DNA of 64,000 nt, taken from assembly GCA_033239005.1 (NCBI GenBank), contig BSQZ01000070.1:2231617-2295616 (forward strand). Reading direction: 5' to 3'. Positions within the stretch are counted from its first letter, which is position 1. Every line of letters starts with the position of its first letter. Under the pieces are notes generated by a model, which did not search any database, was not told where the DNA came from, and saw only the letters and a program-made list of their open reading frames with translations. Position numbers and translations under genes: made by a program. The DNA comes from Lamellibrachia satsuma. Its lineage: Eukaryota; Annelida; Polychaeta; Sabellida; Siboglinidae. Positions 1 to 44,169 of this stretch are shown piece after piece.

Positions 1-926
1 AAAAGCAAGGTCATGTCTAACCAATCTCTCAAGCGCCACACCAAAGATTGTTACTTAAACTAAAAGCCCAAGGTATAGGTAATGATGTAAACAACTGGAT
101 AGAAAAGTGGCTTACACACAGTAGACAGAGAGTAATAGTAGATGGTGAGATTTCAAACTGGAAACCGGTTTTGAGTGGGGTACCACAAGGATCAGTATTA
201 GGCCCTATACTGTTTTTAATATATATAAAAATGATTTAGAAGATGACATATCTAGCAAAGCACTAAAATTTGCAGATGACACAAAAGTATTCAGAAAGGT
301 TACAAATGATATAGATAAACAAAATTTACAGGATGATCTAGATAAATTAGTTAAATGGTCAGAAAAGTGGCAAATGTTATTCAATTTTGGGAAGTGTAAA
401 TGTATACACATAGGACATGGAAACATGGACGAAGAATATAAAATGGGGGATGCTGTACTAGGTAGAACCACACAAGAAAAGGACTTAGGAGTAACATTTA
501 GTGCTGACATGAAAGTTTCAGAGCAATTTGGGATTGCTGCTTCAAAAAGATATAAAATTCTAGGGCTAATTAGGAGAACTATCATTAAAAGGAGAAACGG
601 CTAATTGTACCCCTGTACAAAGCAATAGTTAGACCACATTTGGAATATTGTATACAATCATGGAGGCCGTATCGTAAAAAGGACATAGACAAGCTAGAAA
701 GAATACAACAAAGAGTAACTAAAATGATTCCAGAATTGAGAGACCTTAGTTACGAAAGTCACTTATTACAATGTGGTTTGACAACACTAGAGACCAGGAG
801 ACTAAGAGGAGACCAAATAGATGTGTTTAAAATAGTGAATAGTTACGATGTTGATAGGAATATGTTCTTCAAACTTAAAGAAAGCAGTAGAACCAGAGGA
901 CTATTCTTGCAAGACTTCCAATTTGA
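1..926 (+). mobile_element. LINE-A copy 1 (CR1/jockey-like non-LTR retrotransposon), broken
   Basis: Degenerate C-terminal half of a reverse transcriptase. Visible pieces are the [18 protein letters not shown] core, an ADDTKVF catalytic motif, and the thumb/C-terminal region with RPHLEYCIQSWRPY and LRGDQIDVFKIVN. The frame is broken after LIYI and again near 600, and sequence is missing around position 30, where the text jumps from the palm start to an alternative of [10 protein letters not shown]. The same family recurs at 39.0, 9.3-5.3, 46 and 50.4 kb. It is a dead copy. The upstream end lies outside the window. Confidence 0.85.
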
Positions 927-1002
927 GATGTGATTTAAGTTAACAAGTTGGTGAGTAGTATAGCTATAAACTGTGACAGACATGTCGTGTTTAATCAATG
1001 TT

Positions 1003-1242
1003 TTATGTTTTTTGAAGAAATTATGGGTAGATGGGTGGGTAGATGATGGATCACCAGTGGATGTTGTCTACTTTGATTTTCAGAAAGCTTTGGATAAGAT
1101 GCTACATGATCGATAGAAAAATAGTTTACAGACAGAAGACAGAGAGTAATAGTAGATGGGAAGATTTCAAACTGGAAACCAGTTTTGAGTGTGACACCAC
1201 AGAGTTTGACAGGGATCAGCATTTGGACTTATATTATTCTTA
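1003..1242 (+). mobile_element. LINE-A reverse transcriptase fragment
   Basis: A second, separate scrap of the same LINE family. It encodes a degraded VDDGSPVDVVYFDFQKAL stretch followed, after a deletion, by DNA matching the QRVIVDG...NW region. No intact frame remains. It lies 77 bp after copy 1 and in the same orientation, so both could derive from one insertion that was later rearranged. Confidence 0.7.
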
Positions 1243-1747
1243 AAGGTCCCTCCTCAATTTTATTTTTTTGCTAGTCTCATTTCAAATTAATTTTGCCAGT
1301 TTTTTTGCGAAATATCAAACCTACCTAGTGTCCTCTGCCACATGCTAGCTCATTTGTGCAACTTTTATATGTAGTTTTTGTGAAATAATTACACAAACTA
1401 TTAAATTACTGAATGTTTGGACAAACATTAATTAAAATGGAAATTCCAAAAGCTCACTGATTTCATCCTTGGTGAAATTTCATAACTTTGTCATGTGATC
1501 TGCGAGAGGATAGAAGTCACGCCGATGATTGGCATTGACCTGCAAAATGTTTACCATTTCGGATATCCAGTATTTTGAGCCTTACCAAATATAATGACTA
1601 AAGTAAATTTTTTTTATGATTTTGAAGAAAAAAAATTATTCAATCAACTGCAAATGTTAATAAATCTATTTATACACTACATATTTGGACAACAATGAAC
1701 CGGATTCACGATAGATTAAATTAGTTTAGGATGGAGTTTTAATATAA
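1243..1747. other. AT-rich spacer, nothing recognised
   Basis: No coding frame, terminal repeat or RNA gene was seen. Base composition is AT-rich with short A and T runs. Confidence 0.5.
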
Positions 1748-1898
1748 ATGTATATACAGGTAACTACAGGTATGTACAGGTATGTATTTATGTATGCATT
1801 GTATGTATGTCTGCATGCATGCATATATATGTATATATATATATGTATGTGTGTGTGTGCATGCAGCATGCACACATGCACACATGCACGCACACATA
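1748..1898. repeat. Low-complexity GTAT/GCAT/TATA microsatellite
   Basis: Imperfect tandem GTAT, then TGCA, TA and CACATGCA runs. The reading frame across it is a by-product of the repeat. Confidence 0.7.
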
Positions 1899-2010
1899 TA
1901 AATGATTTGGAAGATCATATATTATTAACAGTATTGAAATTCACAATTGGGACAAAAGTATTCAGAAAAGTTAAAAGAGATGCATAGACTAGGCAAATAA
2001 TCTCCAAAAA
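1899..2010 (+). mobile_element. LINE-A fragment next to the long inverted repeat
   Basis: Encodes a degraded version of the NDLEDDI...VLKFADDTKVFRKV segment of LINE-A. It stops about 30 bp before the left arm of the long-inverted-repeat element. A LINE-A 3' tail fragment in the same orientation sits just beyond the right arm, so the element may have landed in an older LINE-A copy. The intervening ~0.8 kb of LINE is missing. Confidence 0.6.
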
Positions 2011-2038
2011 AACATCAGGGGTACCTAAATGTTACAAG

Positions 2039-2424
2039 CTGTCATCCTTGCCAGGATTTATCTATGACCTTTACTGGTCACAACCAGCCCAGATGACACT
2101 TTCTTTTGTGCTTTTTAATGTGTAGCGTACTATTTAGCGAAGATGGTGTTCAGATTTTGTAAAAAATGTTTAGTGTATACATAGTTGGCAATAACTCTAC
2201 TAATTATAGAGCTACATAGCTAAATAAAGATATCAATATTGTAGCAATATTCAAAGAAAAAAAAACGTACTAAAATATGTAAATATTTTATTTTGGATTC
2301 TTGACCAAATGTGTACAATAGTTTCTATAACTTCTTATGTACATGGTACATGGCAATTATTTTAATCACAAAATAATGCCAGTTCATTTCCAAACAAAAC
2401 AACACCAACTGGTTCAGTAAACAA
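2039..2424 (+). repeat. Left arm of long inverted repeat
   Basis: Pairs with 9425-9863 in reverse orientation. Shared stretches include CAACCAGCCCAGATGACACT and TGTACAATAGTTTCTATAAC. The left arm lacks about 50 bp present in the right arm. Confidence 0.8.
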
Positions 2425-3100
2425 TGGAAAATGACTGATTATTATGCACAAATCAATGTTACCTCCATATTTTCAAGATTGTCAGAAAGTGAAACACTAC
2501 AGTCATTGGGAAACATAATCTTAATTAAACCCCATTAACAATACTGATATTAAAACGTGATTACATATTAATAATCTTATCCACCAGACAGTTAAATCCC
2601 ACCCTTTCTCGGATTGTTCAATGTTCTGCTTCACAAAATAGCACCCATATCCACCCAATTACTGCGTGTGAAGATATATATTAGAAATACACATGTAACT
2701 GACTATTAGTCAGTTACATTAGATTCTTCATCGTCCATCATAGTAAATGGGTTCTGTCAGATATCATCGGCTGCATGAGCATGCATCTGTGTATTTTAGC
2801 TGCTTGGATCTGCAGGCACATCTAGCAGTTGCAAAATTTTTTGCATTTGCAATATGCATAATCTGAGAATTCCTGGAGTAAGGGATCCTCTACCATCAGC
2901 TGTGGGTGAAGTTATCCTCTGGTGGAATCCTTGTACCAGCCATTATTGATTGGTGAAGCGTGGTCAGGGGACGTGTTATCTGCTAAATACCAAACACGGC
3001 TCTTGTAGTGGGCACGTTTTGTTTAGAAACACAACTCTGGGTTGGCGGAAGCTTTCATTGACCTTTGGTATCTTTGTGAAATAGTCTGTAATGAACTTCG
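2425..3100. other. Non-coding interior of the long-inverted-repeat element
   Basis: No intact frame was seen. It would be the 3' untranslated side of the - strand coding relict. Confidence 0.4.
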
Positions 3101-4934
3101 TTTTTCTTCTTCTGTTTTGCTCTTCCATAATGCTCAACTCAGTTATTCTGCAAAGTGAATCACAAGTATCAACACATCAGTGTCTCAACTCACGATGAAA
3201 ATACATTCAAACCCTTCTTCATGGGATGATCTGCTGTAGTTTCATCAGCAAAGCCTCCAGATTTGACTAACTCACAATTTGGCAAAGTTTCCTTTGCTTT
3301 CACCAGCATTTGTTCACACAGGAATTATGTAAGATTAGATTTGTTACCTGCTAGGTCGATAAATTGTTTTTAGTTGACCTTTAAAGGAATGTCGCTGCCA
3401 TCAATCTTACGACGGATAGTAGGTCAGCTTTGATTTGTTCGTTTTGCTCAGTTTCCTGATTTGATTGACTCTTTCCGGTACCTGTCAAAGACAACATCTA
3501 TCCGTGTGCACCTCTTGCAGAAATTGTTGAATACTGCATCACTGAATGCATCAGAAAGATCTCCAAATGTCTTTGACCCTGCTAGCTTTCCCATTTCTTG
3601 CATCATGGCTTATCCATCTATAGTGATGTAAGTTTTAAATTCTGTAGTAGGCAGGGTTTCAACGCTCACGTCTTCCTCTAGGAGCTTTCCAAGTGCAGCC
3701 TTGTTTGTGGCTATGGCGAGTGGAACTGGAAAGTTCATGACATAACAGCTTCTTGAGGTCTATCCCACGCCCTGCATATTTAGCCACCAGAAGTCGCTGA
3801 AAGAGCACCTTGTCAGCCTTTATTGTTTTACCCTTTTGTTTCGGGTCTGTCTTGTTCTCAACAATGTACACATTCTTAAGACTAACACTTTGTGATTGTT
3901 TCAGCTTCACAAGGAACCCCACAGAGAATCATTCCAGTTGGTTGACCAGCTTTTGAATATCGTCTCTGTCCCTTTTAATTCCTGAAGTGCTGAAATCCTT
4001 GTTTGCAAAAGGTGTATATTGTGCATCATCTACAGTTAAGCCAAACATGATGGACGTCTCGTCAACAAGATGGCTACGTTCATTGTATGTCAAATACCAT
4101 TTGTCCCTTGCACTGTCTAATCGGGTAATCCCTGCTAGACCACCTCCTACTTTTTCCACTTCGTTAACCTGTTCCAACGCCACGTCAGTACTGATCTGAT
4201 GGAATGTTTTGTGTGTAGATTTTACAACAAAGTTTCCATCCATGAACTGTCAGTGCACATCTGGGTGAGAAACTCTAGCTGGCTCACATCTGTTGCATAA
4301 ACTGTTCCCCATCTCATGTAGTTAGTATGGTCATAGTGGGCAAACCATGGCAACATTGCAAGAAAGGCAGATTTATGCATTTGCCAATCACCTGAACGTT
4401 CTGTGCATATGAACATTAGCAGTATTATAACCATGTAATGTCTCCATTAGATACTTGTTGGTGGCAATGTGTCGTCACACTGCTCCAGTAATTGGAGTAG
4501 ATGTACATCTGGCACTGCATCTTCCAACTGTTGCATTACTTCAGATGGGGTTTTGCTTAGATAGCCTTTGAAGATCTGCATTATCAAACCCTTGGTCTTT
4601 TGTCCACCCTAGAAACTGAGGCCACATGATTAGCTACAGTGCCTCCAATGTAGGTTTGTGCGCTCAGATTATTCCGTTGTATAATTTGGCTGACATGTTG
4701 ATTGTAGCCCAGAGTTTGTGTGGTGCTGATTGTAGCCCAGAGTTTGTGTAGTGCTGATTGTAGCCCAGAGTTTGTGTAGTGCTGTCCAATAGCTCTCATG
4801 AAGTTTTTGGGAATATGGAAGCTCCCAAGATGAAGAAAAATCTTGCTACAAACTTCAGCATTCTCCCACTGAAGTTCCTTGGCCTTTGAATACAATTGCT
4901 CTTCTAAAGTGACTACAGTGATCGTACCTTTCAT
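3100..4934 (-). pseudogene. Degraded transposon-borne protein of unknown function
   Basis: Read on the - strand, consecutive broken frames give one collinear protein. An N-terminal part has HLGSFHIPKNFMRAIGQHY. A middle part has TERSGDWQMHKSAFLAMLP and NFVVKSTHKTFHQISTDVAL, then NEVEKVGGGLAGITR. A C-terminal part has RIDVVFDRYRKESIK. From memory, proteins with this order of motifs are multi-copy and unannotated in cnidarian, molluscan and fish genomes, which fits a transposon protein. Several frameshifts and stops make it inactive. A short 24-bp tandem duplication near 4690-4780 repeats the stretch coding LWATIS. I do not assign a catalytic function. Confidence 0.6.
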
Positions 4935-5269
4935 ATGTATCGTCAGAGGTGAAACTGAAATGCCAGGAGATGCAGTGTCTCGCAGAATGTGTGTTTATCT
5001 ATTTATCTTTCAGGGTCAACAATCCACAACTACAGCTACAAGATCCGATTCTGTCTTATTTCATGGAATGTAAAGCTTTTATGTGACACATATGTGAACA
5101 TTGCAATTGCATTAAATATCTTGTACATACACTGGTGAAACATAGGTGCTTCTGAAACAGGCCCTGGTTACATCTACATAATATACTCAATATACTCATA
5201 GCATTGTTTGTGATACTGGGTACACCATACAAACCCTGCTGAAACAGACACCGTTGCAGCGGGCAAGTT

Positions 5270-6319
5270 ACATTTAACAAGATTTAACAAGATTGCCATC
5301 CCAAACAACAAGTTCCAGATGGCAAGTGGACAAGAAAGCCATTGGCTTGTCGAGAGTCCAACAATTTTATCATCTATGTGTAGCCCGCTCTTATCATATA
5401 TCTGTCAATTCTATTTTTAAACATATTCACACTACTAGCATTAACACAATCATTTGGCAGTTTGTTCCATTAATTTATCACCCTCTGTGAGAAAGAGTAC
5501 TTTCTCATGTCCAACCTACACTGCTCCTTAACTAATGCTGCTTTGTTTCTTCTGGTTCTACTGCCTTCTTTAAGTTTGAAGAACATATTCCTATCAACAT
5601 CCTCATAACCGTTCACTATTTTAAACACTTCTATTTGGTCTCCTCTTAGTCTCCTGGTCTCTAGTGTTGTCAAACCACATTGTAATAAGCGACATTCGTA
5701 ACTAAGGTCTCTCAATTCTGGAATCATTTGAGTTGCACTTCTTTGTATTCTTTCTAGCTTTTCTGTGTCCTTCTTGTGATATGGCCTCCATGATTGTATA
5801 CAATATTCCAAATGTGGTCTAACTATTGCTTTGTACAGGGGTACAATTAGCTGTTTCTCCTTATGTGTGATAGTTCTCCTAATTAGCCCTAGAATTTGAT
5901 TTCTTTTCGAAGCAACAATCCCACATTGCTCTGAAACTTTCATGTCAGCACTAAATATTACACCAAGTCCTTGTCTTGTGTGGTTCTACATAGTACAGCA
6001 TCCCCCATTTTATATTCTTCGTCCATGTTTCCATGTCCTATGTGTATGCATTTGCACTTCCCAAAATTGAATAACATTTGCCATTTTTCTGACCATTTAA
6101 CTAATTTATCTAGATCATCCTGTAAACTTTGTTTAGCTGTATCACTAGTAACCTTTCTGAATACTTTTGTGTCATCTACAAATTTCAGTACTATGCCATC
6201 TTCCAAATCATTTATATATATTAAAAACAGTATAGGGCCTAATACTGATCCCTGTGGTACCCCACTCAGAACAGATTTCCAGTTTGAAATCTCACCATCT
6301 ACTATTACTCTCTGTCTCA
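5270..6319 (-). mobile_element. LINE-A copy 2, 3' part (interrupted by LINE-B)
   Basis: The - strand encodes [20 protein letters not shown], the palm and thumb of the reverse transcriptase and the conserved C-terminus ending near KYSFSQRVIN. The 3' end carries the family tail, tandem CTTGTTAAAT copies. The 5' continuation of the same frame lies at 8910-9344, on the far side of LINE-B. An early frameshift follows TTQDKDL. Confidence 0.85.
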
Positions 6320-8909
6320 AGTCTCAAGTGGTTTACTCCAAACAGCCCAAACTTGGGCTAACGCAGGAGTTTGTGGTGGACTGTGCGCATGCGCTGTGGG
6401 TGGTACATTCGATTAAAAGACTAGTATCATTAATGTTGCTGAAATGGTTTTTATCTGATAGTTTTATTTATTTTATGTATAGGATGTTTAACGAAAATTT
6501 TTAATAGGTTGGTTATGTGTATGGATACTGTCGCTGCCTTACATGCACACATAGACAGTCTCCATACCCACACCATGGATAAGTTTACGCTGGGCACTGT
6601 GTTTTAAAGGCAGTTTAGGTGTGGAAGTGTGGTGAAAGGGAGTTCCATAATAGCTTCTTGAAATGATTTTGGGTTTTTTATGTTGGTAATTTTTGGTGGA
6701 ATCATATTCCATATGGGAATGGCTCTGGGATAAAATGAAAAGACAACTGCATTTATACACACTTGGGGGCTATGTATTGTCCACGGGTTCGAGAGCGAGT
6801 TAGTAGGCCTGGAGGGGGGGTGATCTCAATAATGTTGTTTAGAATTTTGTAGAAGGTTGTGGCTTGTTTGATAATGCGCCTTCGTTCGAGGGTTGGCCAT
6901 CCAAGGGCAGTAATTAGATCTGCTGGATTTGTGTTTCGTCTGTAATCATTTTTAACAAATCTGGCAGCAGAGTGTTGCACTCTTTCAAGGCTTTTAACTT
7001 GTGAAAAGGTGTGGGGATTCCATATGGGTGAAGAGTACTCAAGTTTTGGCTGGATTAGCATGTTGTAGGCTGTTTGTTTAACTTCGGGTTTACATGGGCC
7101 AAGAGTTCGTTTAATCATGCCTAAACATTTCGAAGATTTTGAAGTTATGTCAGTGACGTGATTTGTCCAGGTTAATTTGGAATCCAATTTTACTCCGAGG
7201 TATGAGTGGCTGGATACAGTGGATAATGGCTGGCCAGAAAGCGAGTACTTGTGTGTGTTGGGTTTAGTTTTGTTTGTTATTGGAAGGTGGATCCATTTAG
7301 ATACATTAAATTCCATTTGATCCAAGTTTGAATGTTTCCAGTGATTCCGTAGGAGGTCAATTTTGATAGAAGACATAGGTGAGGCACTTTGTCGAAGGCT
7401 TTGGCAAAGTCATTTCCATTACTTTACAGAGGATGCAGGTTAGTGATATGGGTCTGTAGTTAGCCGGGTCAGATTTATGGCTCTTTTTGTGTATAGGAGT
7501 TACTAATGCTTGTAGCCAGTCATTAGGAAGTTTACCTGTGTTGTATGATTGTTGGAAAATTTGGGTGATGATGGGAGCTATCTGCTTTGCAGTTTCTTTA
7601 AGGACTCTGGCTGGGAGTTCATCTGGGCCTGTAGCTTTGTTCTGGTTTAGATTTTCCAGCTGCTTTATTACACCATCTATGCCAACTTCGAGAAGGGGGA
7701 TGTTGGGGTAAGTAAAGGGGGCTATTTGGGGGATGGGGTGCTTTTCTTGGGTAAATACAGAGCTAAATTGGTTGTTTAGGGCATTTGCTTTATCTCGATC
7801 ATTAATTATTGGTTGGTCAGTTACTCGAAGTGTGGGGATGCCAATGTTTTCTCGTTTATTTGCCTTAATAAATGAACAGAATCGTTTTGGATTAGTTTTC
7901 AGGCTGTCTCCAATGTGGTTGTTAACATAGTCTTTGTAGGATTTTGCTAATGCTTTAGTAGCTTGCTTTCGGAGTTCCTTAAGTTTTTCCCAGTCACTGT
8001 TTAGTCCAGTTTGCTTTGCCTTTGTGTGGCTTTTGTTTCGTCTTCTCTGCATTCTAATTAGTTCACGTGTTATCCAGGGGAGGTGGGTTTTAGCTTTTTT
8101 GTATCGTCTAAGTATATTAATGTTAATCATGGTGGTCAGACATTCATGGAAAAAGGTCCAGTTTATGTCTATATCCTGTGAGTTAGGGTCGATGTCGAAG
8201 TACTCAAGATTTAGTTTGTCTATGTCGTCTTTGAGTTGGTCCCAGTCTGCTGATTTGTAACTATAAACTTGGTGGGGGGTTTCTTGTTGCAAACTGGGTT
8301 TAAGTTGACATTGAAGGTCACGGATTGGAGTGGTATATGGGTGTTGATGATAATGGAGGGATTTGAGGTGAGTATGAGGTCAAGAATGTTGCCAGAAGCG
8401 ATGCGTGTGGCGTTTACCATGTTCTGCAGCCCAAAGTCATTAGTTATTTCTAGTAGTTTGTTATGCTTGCTGGCAGTGCTGTTATTAGTGGTCTGGTGAT
8501 TTGTCCAGTTGATATCAGGGTGGTTAAAATCTCCAGCTATGACTACGTTAGGGGGAGTTTTTTGTGATCTATATAGTTTAGTTAGGGAGACGTGGAGAGC
8601 TTCAAGGGATTGGAGGTGGTCATTTGGGGGTCGATAATAAGATGCAAAGTATATGCATTTGTTTCGTGCAAAGTGAATTTTTGTCCAAATTATTTCACAA
8701 TTTGAGTTTAAATTTTGGAGGGGTTCAGCTACAATGTTGTCACGGAAGGCTATAAGGACTCCACCGCCATGGACATTCCTGTCCTTTCTGATGGCCTCAT
8801 AGTTGGGTGGTAGGAAAGAGTATGTAGCATAGTTTGCATCTAATTTAGTTTCAACTAGAAATATGATGTCTGGGTTATTATATTGAATAGTTGCCTTTAG
8901 TTGGGTTGC
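6320..8909 (-). mobile_element. LINE-B, a second non-LTR retrotransposon inserted into LINE-A
   Basis: On the - strand: an apurinic endonuclease-like region at about 8880-8300 (VETKLDANYATYSFLPPNYE, IAGDFNHPDINW), then a spacer and the start of the reverse transcriptase (KATGPDELPARVLKETAKQI, DPANYRPISLTCILCKVME) to about 7370, then the thumb and C-terminus (LGVKLDSKLTWTNHVTDITS, ERRRIIKQATTFYKILNNII) to 6753. The catalytic palm with the YADD-type motif is deleted near 7370-7330, so it cannot be active. The last ~430 bp is its 3' UTR. Insertion is inside the LTH...RQRVIV segment of LINE-A. Confidence 0.85.
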
Positions 8910-9344
8910 TTTTACTGTGTGTAAGCCACTTTTCTATCCAGTTGATTACATCATTGCCTATACCATGGGCTTTTAGTTTAAGTAACAATCTTTGATGTGG
9001 CACTTTATCGAAAGCTTTCTGAAAATCTAAACATACAACATCCACTGGTGACTCGTCATCTACCCACTTTGTAATTTTTTCAAAAAACACAAGAGATTGG
9101 TTAGACATGACCTTGCTTTTAGGAACCCATGTTGATATGTATTTATTAATTTATGCTTTACAAGGAATTCCACCATGTGGTCTCTAATTAATGTTTCGAG
9201 TAATTTACATACAACTGATGTTAAACTCACTGGTCTGTAATGTTCTGGTTTCTTCCTTGATCCTTTCTTAAATAGCAGTGTAATGAATGCTTCTTTCCAT
9301 TCTGAAGGAAAAATTCCATCTTCTAGTGACATATAAAACAACAA
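8910..9344 (-). mobile_element. LINE-A copy 2, 5' part
   Basis: Encodes the fingers and palm start of [59 protein letters not shown], and after a frameshift SPVDVVCLDFQKAFDKVPHQ and [15 protein letters not shown]. The frame breaks exactly where LINE-B begins and resumes at 6319. The copy is 5' truncated, as is usual for non-LTR elements. Confidence 0.85.
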
Positions 9345-9424
9345 ATCATACTACGACAACAATGGCGGCAATGACAAATAAAGGCGGTAATGTTATATTT
9401 TTGGTTGTCACTTAATGTTATTAC

Positions 9425-9863
9425 ATTATTTACTGAACCATTTGGTGTTATTTTGTTTGGAAATGAACTGGCATTATTTTGTGATTAAAATAATTGCCAT
9501 GTACCATGTACGTAAGAAGTTATAGAAACTATTGTACACATTTGGTCAAGAAGCCAAATTAAAATATTGATATATTTGAATAGGTTTTATGTTTCTTTGT
9601 CGAATATTTCTATAATATTGACATAATTATTTGCCTCTGACATAGTCCTCCTTATTCCAGATATTTTTATACCACATTTATTTATGTAGCTCTATAATTT
9701 GTAGAGTTATAATTGATTATGTATACATAGCAAAATCGCGACTAAATCTGAACACCATCTTCACTAAATAGTTCACTACACAGAAAGAAATCACAATAGA
9801 AAGTGTCATCTGGGCTGGTTGTGACCAGTAAAGGTTATAGATAAACCCTGGCATGGATGACAG
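9425..9863 (-). repeat. Right arm of long inverted repeat
   Basis: Reverse complement of 2039-2424, including TTATTTTGTGATTAAAATAA and the terminal GGATGACAG. It is about 50 bp longer than the left arm owing to an internal segment near 9610-9670. Confidence 0.8.
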
Positions 9864-9867
9864 CCCT

Positions 9868-9955
9868 TTTGTGTTGGACTGTGGATAAGCCAATGGCTTC
9901 CTTGTCCACTTGTTACCTGGAGTTTGTTGCTTTGGATGGCAATCTTAAGACTAAA
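9868..9955 (+). mobile_element. LINE-A 3' tail fragment
   Basis: Matches the 3' UTR of the copy ending at 40.3 kb: GATAAGCCAATGGCTTCCTT, then a GATGGCAATCTT end. Only the last ~90 bp is present. Confidence 0.65.
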
Positions 9956-9965
9956 GGGTTCTTGG

Positions 9966-10262
9966 CAATGAGTTCAACCAGACAGTGTTGGCAAAGAGTT
10001 CAATCAGTCAGTGTTGACAATGAGTTCAGTCAGACAGTGTTGGCAATGAGTTCAGTCAGACAGTGTTGGCAATGAGTTCAGTCAGACAGTGTTGGCAATG
10101 AGTTCAATCAGACAGTGTTGGCAATGAGTTCAATCAGACAGTGTTGGCAATGAGTTCAATCAGACAGTGTTGGCAATGAGTTCAATCAGATAGTGTTGGC
10201 AATGAGTTAAATCAGACAGTGTTGGCAATGAGTTCAGTCACACAGTGTTGAGTTCAGTCAGA
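9966..10262. repeat. 26-bp minisatellite (about 11 units)
   Basis: The unit is close to GTGTTGGCAATGAGTTCARTCAGACA (consensus of the array). It lies just upstream of the first recognised coding exon of gene A and ends about 35 bp before its acceptor-like TTGATTCAG. Confidence 0.85.
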
Positions 10263-10298
10263 ATATTGCACCTGACTGTCTGTACATGTTTGATTCAG

Positions 10299-42203
<31,905 letters not shown>

Positions 42204-42224
42204 TGCACACTGACAGTAATTTAA

Positions 42225-42345
42225 TGCGCACTCACACTGACAGTGACATTGTGATCTTTGATGTGCACTAACACTATCATTGTCATCGTGATCTTTAATG
42301 CACACTAACACTGACATTGTGATCTCTGATGTGACCTCACACTGA
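42225..42345. repeat. Degenerate ~38-bp repeat in the gene A 3' UTR
   Basis: Imperfect copies of ACACTGACAGTGACATTGTG and GATCTTTGATGTGCAC. Confidence 0.6.
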
Positions 42346-42421
42346 CTGTGAGGTCTGACTTTGACTTAAGCCCCATTCACATAGAAAAGTTGGTCTGATC
42401 CATCTGCCTGCTGGGTATACA

Positions 42422-42427
42422 AATAAA
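42422..42427 (+). other. Polyadenylation signal of gene A
   Basis: AATAAA about 220 bp after the stop codon, followed by a T-rich stretch. Confidence 0.55.
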
Positions 42428-42534
42428 TGTCATTTTAATTTAATCTTCTTGCCACCAGACTTTGTTGAAAGTTTGGACTTTCACCAAATGTGGACTACAT
42501 GTATTTTATGTGTGTGTGTGCATGAGCATGCGTG

Positions 42535-42574
<40 letters not shown>

Positions 42575-43375
42575 CACGTATGTGCATGTGTACATTACAT
42601 GCATATGAGCAATTCTTAAATGGTTGTCACAGAACTAGTATAATTTCAAGATTTGTTTTTAATGAGTACAAATTATTATGGATTTGTATTTCTTGAATGG
42701 ATGCACCTTTATAAGTTGTGTTATCAAATTATCAGACTTTGTCATAGTAACATGCATCACCAGGGCATATATTTCCATTTACTTTTTAAATGTCCTTTTT
42801 AGCACAGCTAATTTTTTTCTGTTGAACAAATGCAAACTAAACATTATTGTGCATTTTTATGTTTTTTTTAATGTGGTGGTTTTTGTAGGAATGTTCCTTT
42901 GTATTGCGTGTTACTACGACAAAAACGAGTAACTTAACAAGTGGCGTTTTAAAAAAATAAGTTCAAAATAATATGTTGCAAATATTCTGTCGATACTTCA
43001 CAATTTGGTAGGGCAATATATTGGCAACAAGATCCAAGCAGCAGCAGAAATCTAAAGCTAATTTGTTTTTATGGCAAGCTTCACGTGCCTTAACATGGAA
43101 CGTTTTTGAAGGCCCAAAAACGATGTTTTCGGTTTTGAAATCATTCTCACAGGCAAACAACACAAACAACAATAATAGCATATCTGGTGTTATCTCTTTA
43201 TTGTGTTCACAATCATCCAGTCAAAACCTGAGTCCACTTAAAATAAAATGCTCTCATTTAATGGAAAGGCTGAGGTTCTGAGTGACCACCTTTTTGAAAT
43301 TTGCTCATAATTTTGATATGTAAACTTACAAGTAAATAAAACTTGTTGTGCCCTATTACCTCAAAGTTTACACTA
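42428..43375. other. Intergenic sequence with a (GT)n run
   Basis: A GT microsatellite lies at about 42,510-42,575. The rest is AT-rich without recognised genes. Confidence 0.5.
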
Positions 43376-43377
43376 AC

Positions 43378-43686
<309 letters not shown>

Positions 43687-44169
43687 ATAATGGTTGTCAA
43701 ATAAAAAATGTGGTCGTTAAGTTTTAAAAAATGCAGGCCTCTCCCATTAGGCAAAACCAGTTGTTTTGTGCAATGTTAATGAACCTGTGTAGCCGGTGTC
43801 CTCAAGGAGTGTGGTTTGGAGTTCCTACAATATAAATTTTTTGTTGGACAATACTGAGCAATTATGAAACACTTGGTAAAAGAAACGTGGATAGCCCTGG
43901 ACTGTTGGTGTCGACTTGTCAGCTGACAAATGACAGAATACTGACTGAGTCTAATCTCGGCTGATTCTCCCTGGTCTTTTGACCAGGTCTCATAGTGATA
44001 TTATTTACTCTAGTTGTTATTGTATTTGTATACCAGAACTTGTTACTTTTATGTTATTAAATGTATCAAAGTTCTTGATGTTGTTTTCATTTTCCTATGT
44101 TGTTTCCATTAAATGTATGCAGGTGAATACTTGAAGTTGAAGCTGAGTTGATAAGTCTGCTTTAGAATA

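Larger units (their letters stand above)
2039..9863 (-). mobile_element. Composite element bounded by long inverted repeats (about 390-440 bp arms)
   Basis: The left arm begins CTGTCATCC and the right arm ends GGATGACAG. The two arms are reverse complements over several hundred bases with scattered mismatches. Between them lie a degraded protein-coding region on the - strand (about 3.1-4.93 kb) and a later insertion of LINE-A interrupted by LINE-B (5.27-9.34 kb). Without those insertions the unit is about 3.8 kb. This is consistent with a class II transposon with long TIRs, but I saw no clear target-site duplication and cannot name the superfamily. Confidence 0.6.

Noticed and set aside
5971..6504. 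177-codon + strand frame
   Set aside because: Antisense of LINE-A reverse transcriptase.
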